Assembly: GCF_041200145.1 (NCBI RefSeq)
Contig: NZ_CP165734.1
Coordinates: forward strand, 1,550,001-1,614,000
DNA: 64,000 nt
DNA from: Bradyrhizobium sp. LLZ17
GTDB lineage: Bacteria > Pseudomonadota > Alphaproteobacteria > Rhizobiales > Xanthobacteraceae
Direction of reading: 5' to 3'
The notes under the pieces are model-generated. The model saw nothing but the letters and a program-made list of their open reading frames with translations. It was not told the DNA's origin and ran no database searches. The position numbers were made by a program, and so were the translations under genes. Shown here piece after piece: positions 39,360-48,085 of the stretch; within the stretch, counting starts at the first letter, position 1; every line of letters starts with the position of its first letter.

Positions 39360-40307
39360 ATGCCCGTCGTGCTCGATGCCGATGCCGCCGCCGTCTACAA
39401 GGCGTTCCAAGAGGCCGGCCGGCCCGCCTACGAGACGCTGACGGCAGCCGAGGCGCGGGCCTATTACGCTCAGGCCCGCTTTGCGACCAATCCCGAGCCG
39501 CCCGAGCTTGCGCGCGTCGCGCCGCTGTCGATCCCGGCGCCGCATGGCGTGATCCCGGCGCGCCTCTACGTGCCGAGGGAGGCGCGCCAGCAGGACGGGT
39601 TGGCGCCGGCGCTGGTGTTCTTCCATGGCGGCGGCTGGGTGATCGGCGATCTCGAGTCCCACGATGTCGTCTGCCGGCAGCTGGCCGACGCCGGCGCGCT
39701 GATCGTGATCGCGATCGATTATCGCCTCGCGCCCGAGCACAAATTTCCCGCCGCTGTCGAGGATGCGATCACCGCGACCAAATGGATCGCCGCGCATGCG
39801 CGCGAGCTTGGCATTGACGCCGCGCGCCTCTCGATCGGCGGCGACAGCGCCGGCGGAAACTTGGCGGCGGTCACGGCGCTGGCCGCGCGCGACGGCGCCG
39901 GTCCCGCGATCGCAGGCCAGCTGCTGATCTATCCGGCCACCGATTTCGCCATGACGCACGGCTCGCACAGCGAGCCCGAAACCAGCGTGCTGCTGACGCA
40001 CTCTGTGATCCGCTGGTTTCGCGACCACTATCTCAATGGTAGCGCCGACATCCACGACTGGCGCGCCTCGCCGGCGCGCGCCACGATGCTGGCCGGCCTG
40101 CCGCCGGCTTATGTGCTGACCGCCGGCGCCGATCCCCTGCGCGACGAAGGCGACGAATATGCCGCGCGCCTGAAGCAGGCGGGCGTGAGCGTCACCACCC
40201 GGCACGTCCCCGGCCAATTCCACGGCTTCTTCACCATGGGCAAGCTGCTGCAACAGGCCAATGTTGCCGTCAGCGAGATCGGCGCGTGGCTGAAGGGGTT
40301 GGGCTGA
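39360..40307 (+). CDS. alpha/beta hydrolase of the hormone-sensitive lipase family
   Basis: 315-residue esterase, start ATG 39360. The oxyanion-hole motif is FFHGGGWVIGD and the nucleophile Ser163 lies in GGDSAGGNLAAV, both typical of the HSL (bacterial family IV) esterases. The acid is probably in AGADPLRDEGDEY and the His in VPGQFHGFFTMG. Such enzymes act on short-chain esters; the natural substrate is unknown. It is followed by the transporter gene after 13 bp and probably co-transcribed with it. Confidence 0.9.
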   Translation: MPVVLDADAAAVYKAFQEAGRPAYETLTAAEARAYYAQARFATNPEPPELARVAPLSIPAPHGVIPARLYVPREARQQDGLAPALVFFHGGGWVIGDLESHDVVCRQLADAGALIVIAIDYRLAPEHKFPAAVEDAITATKWIAAHARELGIDAARLSIGGDSAGGNLAAVTALAARDGAGPAIAGQLLIYPATDFAMTHGSHSEPETSVLLTHSVIRWFRDHYLNGSADIHDWRASPARATMLAGLPPAYVLTAGADPLRDEGDEYAARLKQAGVSVTTRHVPGQFHGFFTMGKLLQQANVAVSEIGAWLKGLG

Positions 40308-40320
40308 CGACGCAAACCCG

Positions 40321-41328
40321 ATGGCCGCCGTTGTTCGAACCATCTTCGCCCTTCCCCTGCGCGCCCTGAGCTGGCTCGGGAGCCAGGGCACCCGCGCGGT
40401 GGCGACAATCGTGTTCATCGCGGTCGCGGTGCCGCCGCTCGGCGCGCTGCTGCGCCCCTATCTCACCGCGGCGATCCTCGCCCTGCTCTGCATCTCCTTC
40501 ATGCGGGTCGATCTGACGGCGCTCTACAGCCATCTGCGTCGGCCGGCGCTGGTGGCGACCGCCACAGCCTGGACCACGATCGGCGTGCCGCTGATCGTCG
40601 GGCTGATCGCGCATGCGACCGGGCTCGACAGCCATGCGCCCGGCCTGTTCCTCGCCATGATGCTGCAGGGCATGGCCTCGCCGATGATGGCAGCACCCGC
40701 GCTCGCAGCCCTGATGGGCCTCGATGCCACGCTGGTGCTGGTCGCGCTGGTGACGGCGACCGCCGTGGTGCCCTTCACGGCATCGCTGTTCGCCGGCCTG
40801 TTCCTCGGCGGCGTGCTCAGCATCTCGCCGCTCGCGCTCGGCGCAAAGCTGCTCGGCATCCTCGCGATATCGCTGTTCGCCGCGACGATGATCCGCTGGA
40901 TCTTCGGTGCTGAGGCGATCCAGCGCCACAAGCAGCCGATCGACGGCTTCAACATCGTCATCCTCTTCATCTTCGCATCCGCGATCATGGGCGATGTGGC
41001 GCATGACTTTGTCGGCGACCCCCTGTTCACGATCGGCATCGCGGCGCTCGCCTTTGCGGTCTATTTCACGCTGCTCGCCGTCACCACGCTGCTGTTCCGC
41101 CGCATCGGCTACGAGCGCGCGCTGGCGCTTGGCCTGATGGTGTCACAGCGCAATCTCGGCCTGATGCTGGCGGCAACCGCCGGCGCGCTGCCGCCCACGA
41201 CCTGGCTCTATTTCGCGCTGACGCAGTTTCCGATTCACCTTGCGCCCTACCTGCTGACGCCAATCGCGCGGCGGCTGACGGCGCGCATCGATACGGCCAA
41301 AGCGGCGGCCCCAGGCAGCGCAAATTGA
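40321..41328 (+). CDS. bile acid:sodium symporter-like membrane protein
   Basis: 335 residues with about ten hydrophobic segments. The overall pattern (GLFLAMMLQGMASPMMAAPA in the middle and ALGLMVSQRNLGLMLAATAG in the C-terminal half) resembles the SBF/ASBT fold, whose two crossing helices carry conserved polar residues. No substrate can be proposed; family members move bile acids, pantoate, arsenite or other organic anions with sodium. It starts at ATG 40321, 13 bp after the esterase. Confidence 0.7.
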   Translation: MAAVVRTIFALPLRALSWLGSQGTRAVATIVFIAVAVPPLGALLRPYLTAAILALLCISFMRVDLTALYSHLRRPALVATATAWTTIGVPLIVGLIAHATGLDSHAPGLFLAMMLQGMASPMMAAPALAALMGLDATLVLVALVTATAVVPFTASLFAGLFLGGVLSISPLALGAKLLGILAISLFAATMIRWIFGAEAIQRHKQPIDGFNIVILFIFASAIMGDVAHDFVGDPLFTIGIAALAFAVYFTLLAVTTLLFRRIGYERALALGLMVSQRNLGLMLAATAGALPPTTWLYFALTQFPIHLAPYLLTPIARRLTARIDTAKAAAPGSAN

Positions 41329-41377
41329 GATCCGGGGGGTCGACCGCGCTGGACGTCGTCCGCACGGCCCGCAGGCG

Positions 41378-42280
41378 TCATGGATGGCGCGCTCTCTTTT
41401 TCTTGCACTCTGCCAATATCCAGTCGCGGAACGCTTTCATCGCTGGCGACAGCTTTTTTGATTTCAGGGATGAGAGCCAATACGATCCGAGGTAGACTTG
41501 ACTGTCATAGGGACAGACCAGTCGCTGGCGCGAGAGATCGTCCGAAAACAAGACGATCGGCAACAGCGCTACCCCGGCGCCTTGAGCTGCCGCGTGCGCC
41601 AAGGAGACGGATGAATCGAAGGTCGGGCCGGTCATTCGAGGTTGCCTGCATTCCACCACATCGAACCATTGCGCCCACTCGCCCACCCGATACGACCGCA
41701 ACAGCACCTCCTTATGTAGGTCGACCGGGTTCCTGAGTCGCTTTGCCACATTTGGCGCACACATCGGCGTGAAATGGGCATCGACCAGCCGCTCGGCGTT
41801 CGTCCCGTGCCAGGCGCCGTCGCCAAATCGAATGGCGTAGTCCAGTCCTTCGCCGCCAAGGTCGACACGATTATTATTCGCAAAGATCCTGATATCGATG
41901 TGCGGATGGCTCGAGGTAAAGCTCTTGAGGCGCGGAAGGAGCCAGCCGGACGCGAAGGTTCCGACCACGCCAACCGTCAGCATTTCGCGCATTCGACCGT
42001 TTTCGAACCGGTCCAGGACCTGGTTGATCCGGCTGAATGCGTCCGAGATCGCCGGCAGCAGCGCCTCGCCTTCTTCCGTAAGAGCCAGCCCGCGAGTCAA
42101 GCGCCTGAAAAGCTTTACGCGCAGACTCTCTTCCAGAATCCGGACCTGCTGGCTCACGGCAGCCTGAGACACCCGAAGTTCGAGACCGGCCTTGGTGAGG
42201 CTGAGATGCCGCGCGGCGGCTTCGAAGGAGCGCAGCGCGTTCAGGGGCAGACTGGAAATGTTGGCAGGGCGGCGGGCCAC
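41378..42280 (-). CDS. ampR: LysR-family regulator, AmpR/GcvA-like
   Basis: 300 residues, starting at GTG 42280. The N-terminal winged HTH reads LNALRSFEAAARHLSLTKAG then SQAAVSQQVRILEESL, and the effector domain includes MLTVGVVGTFASGWLLPRLK and the AmpR/GcvA-type IRFGDGAWHG segment. It is divergent from a class A beta-lactamase 98 bp away, the classic ampR-bla arrangement in which AmpR binds muropeptides and controls the lactamase. The symbol rests on this context; GcvA-like proteins look similar. Confidence 0.82.
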   Translation of the reverse strand: MARRPANISSLPLNALRSFEAAARHLSLTKAGLELRVSQAAVSQQVRILEESLRVKLFRRLTRGLALTEEGEALLPAISDAFSRINQVLDRFENGRMREMLTVGVVGTFASGWLLPRLKSFTSSHPHIDIRIFANNNRVDLGGEGLDYAIRFGDGAWHGTNAERLVDAHFTPMCAPNVAKRLRNPVDLHKEVLLRSYRVGEWAQWFDVVECRQPRMTGPTFDSSVSLAHAAAQGAGVALLPIVLFSDDLSRQRLVCPYDSQVYLGSYWLSSLKSKKLSPAMKAFRDWILAECKKKRARHP

Positions 42281-42291
42281 GTCTGATCCAA

Positions 42292-42353
42292 GTTTTGCTT
42301 ATGGATGGCCTCACGAACCATCGTTTGTCAATTGCCGGAGCGCCAAGCAAAAC
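42292..42353. promoter_or_regulatory. inverted repeat in the ampR-bla intergenic region
   Basis: GTTTTGCTT (42292-42300) is matched by its exact inverse AAGCAAAAC (42345-42353), 44 bp apart between the two starts. LysR proteins bind spaced dyads and bend the DNA between them, so this could be part of the AmpR operator. It could also be chance; no experimental consensus is claimed. Confidence 0.4.
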
Positions 42354-42378
42354 CTTCCGCCATTCACGGGAGTTTTCC

Positions 42379-43263
42379 ATGCTTACACGACGTCAGTTCG
42401 GCTCATCATCAATCGCGGTTGCGGGAAGTCTCTTCCTGTCGAATGTCTCGGGTGCTGCGCCAAGCGCAGCGGCATTGCTCGTCGAGGCGATCAAGCAGCT
42501 GGAACTCAAGAGCGGAGGCCGGCTCGGCGTCTCCGTGCTCGACACGAAGACGGGAGTTCCGATCCATCACAAGGGAGACGAACGCTTTCCGATGTGCAGC
42601 ACATTCAAGGTCCTGGCCGCGGCGGCAATACTCAAAGACGCGGGCAGCAAGCTGGAACGCCTTGAACGGCGCGTTCGTATTGAGCAGACCGACATCGTCG
42701 AGAACTCGCCCGTGACTCGCGAGCATGTCGGCGGAGAAGGAATGTCGCTCGCTGAACTTTGCGATGCGGCCATCACCAGGAGTGACAACACAGCCGGAAA
42801 CGCGCTCCTGAAAAATATCGGCGGACCCGCCGGGTTGACCGGCTTTGCGCGGGGCCTCGGCGACAAGGTGACGAGATTGGATCGGACTGAAACCGAACTG
42901 AACGAGGCTGCGCCGGGCGATCCGCGCGACACCACAACGCCGAATGCGATGGCCGCAAACTTCAAACGCTTGCTGCTCGGTAATGCCCTCGTCCCGGAGG
43001 GGCGCGATCAGCTCGTCAAATGGCTCATGGCAAACAAGACGGGGGACAGTCGCCTACGCGCGGGTCTGCCGCAAGGCTGGGGTGTGGGCGACAAGACTGG
43101 AGCAGGCGAGCATGGCACCACCAATGACGTCGCCATCGTATGGCCGCCCGAGCGTTCGCCGCTCATTGTCGCGGTCTACCTCACCGGCGCGGCGCTCGAC
43201 CCGAATGGACGAAATGATGTGATCGCATCCGTCGGTCGAGAGGTCGGCAAGGCCTTTGGCTGA
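42379..43263 (+). CDS. class A beta-lactamase
   Basis: Serine beta-lactamase of 294 residues. ATG 42379 follows GGGAG; upstream in-frame starts lack a ribosome site. The signal peptide has a twin arginine (MLTRRQFGSSSIAVAGSL), suggesting Tat export, as for some other class A enzymes. The active-site set is complete: Ser74-x-x-Lys in MCSTFK, Ser135-Asp-Asn in TRSDNTAG, Glu171 in ETELN and Lys239-Thr-Gly in GDKTGAG. The enzyme should hydrolyse penicillins; carbapenem or cephalosporin activity cannot be predicted. It is divergent from an AmpR-like regulator, so it is probably inducible. Confidence 0.94.
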   Translation: MLTRRQFGSSSIAVAGSLFLSNVSGAAPSAAALLVEAIKQLELKSGGRLGVSVLDTKTGVPIHHKGDERFPMCSTFKVLAAAAILKDAGSKLERLERRVRIEQTDIVENSPVTREHVGGEGMSLAELCDAAITRSDNTAGNALLKNIGGPAGLTGFARGLGDKVTRLDRTETELNEAAPGDPRDTTTPNAMAANFKRLLLGNALVPEGRDQLVKWLMANKTGDSRLRAGLPQGWGVGDKTGAGEHGTTNDVAIVWPPERSPLIVAVYLTGAALDPNGRNDVIASVGREVGKAFG

Positions 43264-43312
43264 CAACCGTGTGGCTCGCCCTACCCCAGCGCCGCGCGTC
43301 GCAGCACCTGCG

Positions 43313-43400
43313 GCGTCGATTTGCTCGCGTCATCCCGATGTCCGGTCCGGCCTCGACTGCCGACGTGCCGGACACGATGGCGATCTTCGCCTTCGCGGCC
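43313..43400. repeat. direct repeat copy 1 (about 88 bp) near the VOC gene
   Basis: The stretch starting GCGTCGATTTGCTCGCGTCA recurs at 43990-44076 with about 93% identity by eye and the same orientation. The two copies flank the VOC gene. No open frame in either copy matches a family I know. Confidence 0.85.
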
Positions 43401-43501
43401 AGAAGCAGTCGCAGAGGATCCATGATAGATAGCCCCTCACGAGAGCGGTATCCGGCCCCGCCGCGGTTCGCTAAACCAAGAGCGTGGAGGAATGCCGAGC
43501 G

Positions 43502-43936
43502 ATGGGAATAACGATGGATAGATTGCCTGGTGGCGGCTTTGCTCGGCTTGTACCCGAGTTTGACGTATTCGACCTGGAACGCAGCAAGAGTTTTTGGTGC
43601 GACATACTTGGCTTCCAGATTGCCTATCAAAGGCCTGAGAATCTCTTCATATACATCGAACTGCAGGGGGCACAGGTCATGCTGAATCAGAGAAATGGCA
43701 ACTGGGAAACCGGGCCTCTGGAGCGGCCGTTGGGGCGCGGGATTAATTTTCAAATCTCCGTCGACTCTGTTGCTCCTCTTCTGGATGCACTGAAGCAGTA
43801 CAAATGGGCTCTCTTCAGAGAGTGTCACGACGCATGGTATCGGATCGCCGGAGAGGAGCACGGCAACAGGCAATTCTTGGTCCAAGACCCCGATGGTTAC
43901 CTCCTGCGGTTCGCTGAGGATTTGGGGAAGAGGTAA
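43502..43936 (+). CDS. VOC-family (glyoxalase/bleomycin-resistance-like) protein
   Basis: 144 residues, start ATG 43502 with GGAGG at 43486-43490; GTG 43484 and ATG 43514 are alternatives. The paired beta-alpha-beta-beta-beta modules of the vicinal-oxygen-chelate fold are visible: LVPEFDVFDLERSKSFWCDI (module 1) and NRQFLVQDPDGYLLRFAEDL (module 2 end). Close relatives are labelled bleomycin-resistance protein because they lack clear metal ligands and bind drugs in a dimer cleft; here several glyoxalase ligands are not evident. The function is therefore uncertain. It sits between two direct repeats. Confidence 0.8.
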   Translation: MGITMDRLPGGGFARLVPEFDVFDLERSKSFWCDILGFQIAYQRPENLFIYIELQGAQVMLNQRNGNWETGPLERPLGRGINFQISVDSVAPLLDALKQYKWALFRECHDAWYRIAGEEHGNRQFLVQDPDGYLLRFAEDLGKR

Positions 43937-43989
43937 CCACGCTTTCGAAAGAGAGCCGCGTCAAGTGGCCCGTCCGCTTGGGGTCATTC

Positions 43990-44076
43990 GCGTCGATTTG
44001 CCCGCGTCTTCCCGATGTCCGGTCTGGCCTCGACTGCCGACGTGCCGGACACGATGGCGATCGTCGCCTTCGGGCC
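43990..44076. repeat. direct repeat copy 2 (about 87 bp)
   Basis: Second copy of the element at 43313. Both end in the same block, GACACGATGGCGATC followed by a CGCCTTCG stretch, and differ at about half a dozen positions. Beyond the repeat the flanks are unrelated. Confidence 0.85.
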
Positions 44077-44106
44077 AACAGCCGAGCTGCCGGGGGCGAC
44101 GGGACA

Positions 44107-44571
44107 TCATCCTTGCATGTATCGAACTGGGTTCTCTGGATCGGACGTGAAGATGCGCTCAATCTCCGCCACGAGCGATGATACCGCATCCTGTTTCAAC
44201 TGATCAAATCTCTCGAAGCTGAAGTTGTTTGCGCCGACGCGCAGCTCCCCAAGCTGACCTGCGTAGCTGGGGACGATCGGCGCCCCCTGCCTGGTGACCG
44301 AGACATATACGCTAATGCAATTTTTCTGAAGAGCGACACCAATCACGGGCCATTCGGTGCTCTTCCCGGACTTGATCGCATAACGGAATTTCCCATAGCC
44401 GATCATCTTCATGCGCATACCCGCTTCCCCCGCGGGCGTCCCTGCATGGAAAAAGCGTTTGAGCGCTGGAGCGGCCCGGGCGATCAGCTTGTCCAGCTTA
44501 AGAAGATCAGGCTTCCGCACCGGATCAAATTCGAGATAGGCCTGCAATGTGCCAGCCGTCACTTGGAACAC
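44107..44571 (-). CDS. DUF1801-domain protein
   Basis: 154 residues, starting at ATG 44571. It opens LQAYLEFDPVRKPDLLKLDK and contains GMRMKMIGYGKFRYAIKSGK and VALQKNCISVYVSVTRQG, the pattern of DUF1801 (YdhG-like) proteins, a fold of unknown function related to iron-chaperone-like and SufE-like shapes. The frame is intact and the length normal. It is a lone gene with no functional hint from its neighbours. Confidence 0.75.
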   Translation of the reverse strand: MFQVTAGTLQAYLEFDPVRKPDLLKLDKLIARAAPALKRFFHAGTPAGEAGMRMKMIGYGKFRYAIKSGKSTEWPVIGVALQKNCISVYVSVTRQGAPIVPSYAGQLGELRVGANNFSFERFDQLKQDAVSSLVAEIERIFTSDPENPVRYMQG

Positions 44572-44712
44572 GTGCTTCCTCCTCCATCGCCGTAAGTATC
44601 TTCCAGGCGAAGCCTATCACCCGCGTCCAGCCGGCCGCTTGATCGAAATTGATCATCGCCGTTTGTTGACCAATCCGACCCGGATGCATCTTGGCTGATC
44701 GCTTCTGGCGTG

Positions 44713-45387
44713 TCAGTCCCTCTCATACGCAACGAGGCGCTCGGTCAGCCCTTCCGGATTCGACAACGCGACGAGATGGCCACCGGGAATTTCCTCCACC
44801 TCCTTTCCGAACCTTTCGCGGGCGACACGCCGTTGAAACTTGATCGGAAAAAAGCGGTCGTCTCTTCCCGCAAGAACATGAATGGGGATGTCGGGCCAGC
44901 GCGCGAAGCGGCAGGGCTCGCCGAAAACGGTCTCGGCTTCCTCGCGTGGTTCCGGGCCAGTGCGCAACACGTCCTGCGGCACGTCGTGCAGGAAGTAAGT
45001 TCCCACACCAAATTCCGTCGCATAGCCACGGGACGCTGCAGCTTGTTCCCGCGCTTCGACCGCTCCCGTTGCGCTCCACCATGCACCAGCCGTCTCGCCC
45101 GGCTTTGGGATCATCGCGTTGACGAACACAAGCATCCGCACGGGCGCACGCGCGCAAACGAGGGGTGCCGTGAAGCCCGCCAGGGACTGAGCGACGAGGA
45201 TAATTTCGCTTCGTTCCGCGATCGCACGGATGACGATGTCCGCATACGCCGCGAGACCGGCGTGCCTGTCATCGCCCGGTAGATCGATGGCGATGGCCTG
45301 GTGACCCGCCGCGCGAATAAGCGGGACCGTGCGATGCCAATACCAGGCCACGCCGCCGGCCCCGGGGACAAGGACGAATGTTGCCAT
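44713..45387 (-). CDS. alpha/beta fold hydrolase
   Basis: 224-residue hydrolase, start ATG 45387. It has the early oxyanion turn LVPGAGGVAWYW (residues 6-17), nucleophile elbow LVAQSLAGFTAPL (Ser about residue 68; AQSLAG replaces the usual GHSMGG), acid in LAGRDDRFFP and catalytic His in IPGGHLVALSNPEGL. Close relatives are annotated as esterases or hydroxynitrile-lyase-like proteins. The substrate is unknown. Two GGAAAACTC repeats lie just upstream, one of them overlapping the ribosome site. Confidence 0.85.
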   Translation of the reverse strand: MATFVLVPGAGGVAWYWHRTVPLIRAAGHQAIAIDLPGDDRHAGLAAYADIVIRAIAERSEIILVAQSLAGFTAPLVCARAPVRMLVFVNAMIPKPGETAGAWWSATGAVEAREQAAASRGYATEFGVGTYFLHDVPQDVLRTGPEPREEAETVFGEPCRFARWPDIPIHVLAGRDDRFFPIKFQRRVARERFGKEVEEIPGGHLVALSNPEGLTERLVAYERD

Positions 45388-45592
45388 ATGAGTTTTCCTC
45401 CGCTTCTGAGTTTTCCTCCGTTGCTGCCGGATTATTTACTGAAACGATCTTGGCTTGCTTGATCAGGATTGATCTTGAACGATCCAAAAGCGCCCTTTTT
45501 TGGCACTTGCTTGAGCGGTTCCGCTCTACCCTGACGATCGGACGAACTCGGGTCGGCGCCACTTCGTGGAAGGGCCAGAAGCTACCGGGGAC

Positions 45593-46135
45593 TTACGGTA
45601 CGCGCTTCGGTAGCTCCCGTTGCGCAACCACCCGCACGGGCGGGAAGAGGACGCAATCGACCACATCGAACGTTACTTCGATGCGCCGATCGAACGACTG
45701 CGCAAAGGCGATGGCGTCCTTGGTCTTTGGCTCGGCGATACCTGTGCCGAGCGTGCAATGTGGCACCCATGCGCCGGGCCGATAATGCGGCCGGCAATAG
45801 GCCGGGTCGATGGCGGCACTGATTGAAGCGTGCCACCTTCCAAGGGTCTCGTTCGCCTCGGGCTCAGCCCACAGCACAAGTGGCGGGCCCGCAAACCACC
45901 TGATTCGTTTGAAGGCGATAGGCATTTGCACCCCATTTGAACTCGCGGACTGCATCGCTCCCCACGCCGTCTTGGCTTCAATGTCGGGCGAGTCATAGAT
46001 CGCGAATGTCAGATGTGGTCGGTACCCCAAGCTGCGCATCGACGGCTCATCTTCAAACTCGGCAACCTGGTCCCACAGCTGTTCGATCTGGTGAGCGGAA
46101 ACGTGATCGGCTCGAAGATTGATTGCGAGTGCCAT
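45593..46135 (-). CDS. 2H phosphoesterase (2'-5' RNA ligase-like)
   Basis: 180 residues, start ATG 46135. Two HxTx motifs define the 2H superfamily: His41-Leu-Thr-Phe in RPHLTFAIYD and His126-Cys-Thr-Leu in VPHCTLGTG, spaced 85 residues apart as expected. Members are RNA ligases or cyclic phosphodiesterases acting on 2'-5' linkages or cyclic phosphates. The physiological substrate in rhizobia is unknown. It lies 15 bp from the end of the GlxA-like regulator gene on the same strand, so the two may be co-transcribed. Confidence 0.88.
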   Translation of the reverse strand: MALAINLRADHVSAHQIEQLWDQVAEFEDEPSMRSLGYRPHLTFAIYDSPDIEAKTAWGAMQSASSNGVQMPIAFKRIRWFAGPPLVLWAEPEANETLGRWHASISAAIDPAYCRPHYRPGAWVPHCTLGTGIAEPKTKDAIAFAQSFDRRIEVTFDVVDCVLFPPVRVVAQRELPKRVP

Positions 46136-46150
46136 GATTGCGAGTCCCGC

Positions 46151-47087
46151 CTAGCCCGCCCGCGAGGCGCGTCGCAGCGCCTGCGGCGGCTGGCCGAAGG
46201 CGCGGATGAAGGCGCGCCGCATCCGCTCGGGGTCGCGGAAGCCGGTCGCCTCCGCAACGAGCTCGATCGCTTCGCGCGAGGACTGTACGCGTTCGCGCGC
46301 GACCTCGATCCGCAAGCGCTCGATCGCTTTCGACGGCGTCGTGCCGGTCTCGGCGGCAAACGCGCGGGCAAAATGTCGCGCGCTCATGCCGGCACGATCG
46401 GCGAGGTCCTCCACCGTCAGCGGCGCGTCGAGATTTTCGCGGGCCCAGGACAACAGCGCGCCGAACCGGCCGTTCGGCGTCTTCAACTCCAGCAGCGAGG
46501 AGAATTGCGACTGACCGCCACTGCGGCGATGGTAGAGCACGAGCTGACGCGCGGTCTGCTGCGCGATCTCTTCGCCATGGTCCTCGGTGACCATCGCCAG
46601 CGCGAGGTCGATGCCGGCGGTAATGCCGGCCGACGTCCACATTGCCGTCGCGGGTGAAAATCTGGTCCGGCTCGAACTTCACCTTGGGATAGCGCGCGAC
46701 GAAATCGCGGGTGCGGCCCCAATGCGTGGTGGCGCGGCGGCCGTCGAGCAGGCCGGCTTCGGCCAGCACATAGGCACCCGAGCAGACGCTGGCGATCCGC
46801 ACGCCGCGCTTCGCCAGCCGCTGCACGAAGGCAAGCGTGGCTTCACAGCGCGCGGCCTCCGTCACGCCCGCGCCGCCCGCCACGACCAGCGTCGTGATCG
46901 CATTCGCGGACTTGAAATCGCGCGCCATCATCTCGACGCCGGACGAGCTGCGCACGGCTCCGGCCTCCAGCGCCAGCACTCGTAGGGCAAGCGGCTTGCC
47001 GCTGGCCCGCGCCGCAATCTCGAATACCGAGATCGGGCCGGCCGCATCGAGCAACTGGAAATCCGGAAAGATCAGGATGCCGATCAT
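46151..47087 (-). CDS. GlxA-family regulator (DJ-1/PfpI + AraC HTH), frameshifted
   Basis: Transcription activator with an N-terminal DJ-1/PfpI-like domain (MIGILIFPDFQLLDAAGPIS to VCSGAYVLAEAGLL, residues 1-~150) and a C-terminal AraC double HTH (RENLDAPLTVEDLADRAGMS and VAEATGFRDPERMRRAFIRA). It starts at ATG 47087. The frame breaks at about 46638: FTRDGNV is followed in another frame by WTSAGITAGIDLALAMV and runs to TAG 46151-46153. A two-base loss in a GTGTG stretch explains it. Corrected length is about 312 residues. It is divergent from a stand-alone DJ-1/PfpI protein at 47180, a pairing often seen with isonitrile hydratases. Confidence 0.88.
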
Positions 47088-47179
47088 GTTCTATGTCCGA
47101 AAGTGAGGGAATTATGCCATTTCGGACGAAAGAGCATCATGCCAGTTTGCTGGCGTCAAGCACTTCATTGGAGGTTCTC

Positions 47180-47866
47180 ATGTCGGCACCGCTCCAGATC
47201 GGACTTCTGGTGTTTCCACGCGTCACCCAGCTCGATTTCACCGGGCCGTTGCAGGTGTTCTCGTCCCTGCCCGGCGCCACCGTGCACCTGATCTGGAAGA
47301 CGCTGGATCCGGTGCCGAGCGATTCCGTGCTGATGCTGACACCGACGATGACGTTCGCCGACTGTCCGCAACTGGATGTGATCTGCGTTCCCGGCGGCTT
47401 CGGCACAGATGCACTGCTCAACGACGAGGAGACTCTCGACTTCGTGCGCAAGCAGGCCTCCGGCGCCAAATTTGTCACGTCTGTCTGCACGGGGTCACTG
47501 GTGTTGGGCGCGGCCGGGCTCTTGAAGGGCTATAATGCCGCCACCCATTGGAGTGCGATGGAGTTGCTGGCACTGTTCGGCGCGACGCCGACGAAGACAC
47601 GCGTGTGCATCGATCGAAACCGCGTGACCGGCGGCGGTGTCACCGCAGGGATCGATTTCGCCTTGAAGCTGGTGTCGCTGCTGGTGGATCGCACCACCGC
47701 CGAGGCCATTCAGCTCCGCCTCGAATACAATCCCGCGCCGCCATTCAATGCCGGCTCGCCCGATACCGCTCCGGCCGAGGTGCTGGCGCTGATGAAGGAG
47801 CGGATCGCGCCATCGCAGGCGCGCCGCCTCGATGCCGCCAGGCGCGCAGCCGAGCGGGTTAACTAG
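47180..47866 (+). CDS. DJ-1/PfpI family protein, isonitrile hydratase-like
   Basis: 228 residues, start ATG 47180 with GGAGG at 47170-47174. The fold starts IGLLVFPRVTQLDFTGPLQV, and the nucleophile elbow is [17 protein letters not shown] with Cys103. The sequence resembles cyclohexyl-isocyanide hydratase (InhA), which converts isonitriles to N-substituted formamides. The Asp of the FTGP segment region and the C-terminal THW segment are as in that group. It faces the GlxA-type activator across 92 bp and is probably its target. The substrate is inferred from similarity only. Confidence 0.82.
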   Translation: MSAPLQIGLLVFPRVTQLDFTGPLQVFSSLPGATVHLIWKTLDPVPSDSVLMLTPTMTFADCPQLDVICVPGGFGTDALLNDEETLDFVRKQASGAKFVTSVCTGSLVLGAAGLLKGYNAATHWSAMELLALFGATPTKTRVCIDRNRVTGGGVTAGIDFALKLVSLLVDRTTAEAIQLRLEYNPAPPFNAGSPDTAPAEVLALMKERIAPSQARRLDAARRAAERVN

Positions 47867-47930
47867 TCCTCGCGGACGCAAAGGCCTGCCGGGGCACGAA
47901 ACCGAAGTGTGGCGAAAGCTACGTCAAATC

Positions 47931-48008
47931 GTCGTTGCGAGCGAAGCGACGCAATCCAGAGTCTTTCCGGGGAGGGATTCTGGATTGCTTCGCTGCGCTC
48001 GCAATGAC
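47931..48008. repeat. interspersed palindromic element (CATTGCGAGCGAAGCAATCC type)
   Basis: GTCGTTGCGAGCGAAGCGAC on the left is matched on the right by the inverse of TTGCTTCGCTGCGCTCGCAA, with CAATCCAGA/TCTGGATTG internal arms. This family is abundant in Bradyrhizobium and other rhizobial genomes between genes. The rest of the 47867-48422 gap holds only the hairpin at 48086 and no gene that I can see. Confidence 0.88.
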
Positions 48009-48085
48009 GGAATGTGGAGCTGCGGCATTCGCTCGTCTTATGTTCCGGAAGTGATGCAGCAGCCCCAACAGAGCAGCCGCGCCAA

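Noticed and set aside
43269..43511. Small plus-strand frame after the beta-lactamase
   Set aside because: It covers the 88-bp direct repeat and intergenic sequence and has no ribosome site or domain.
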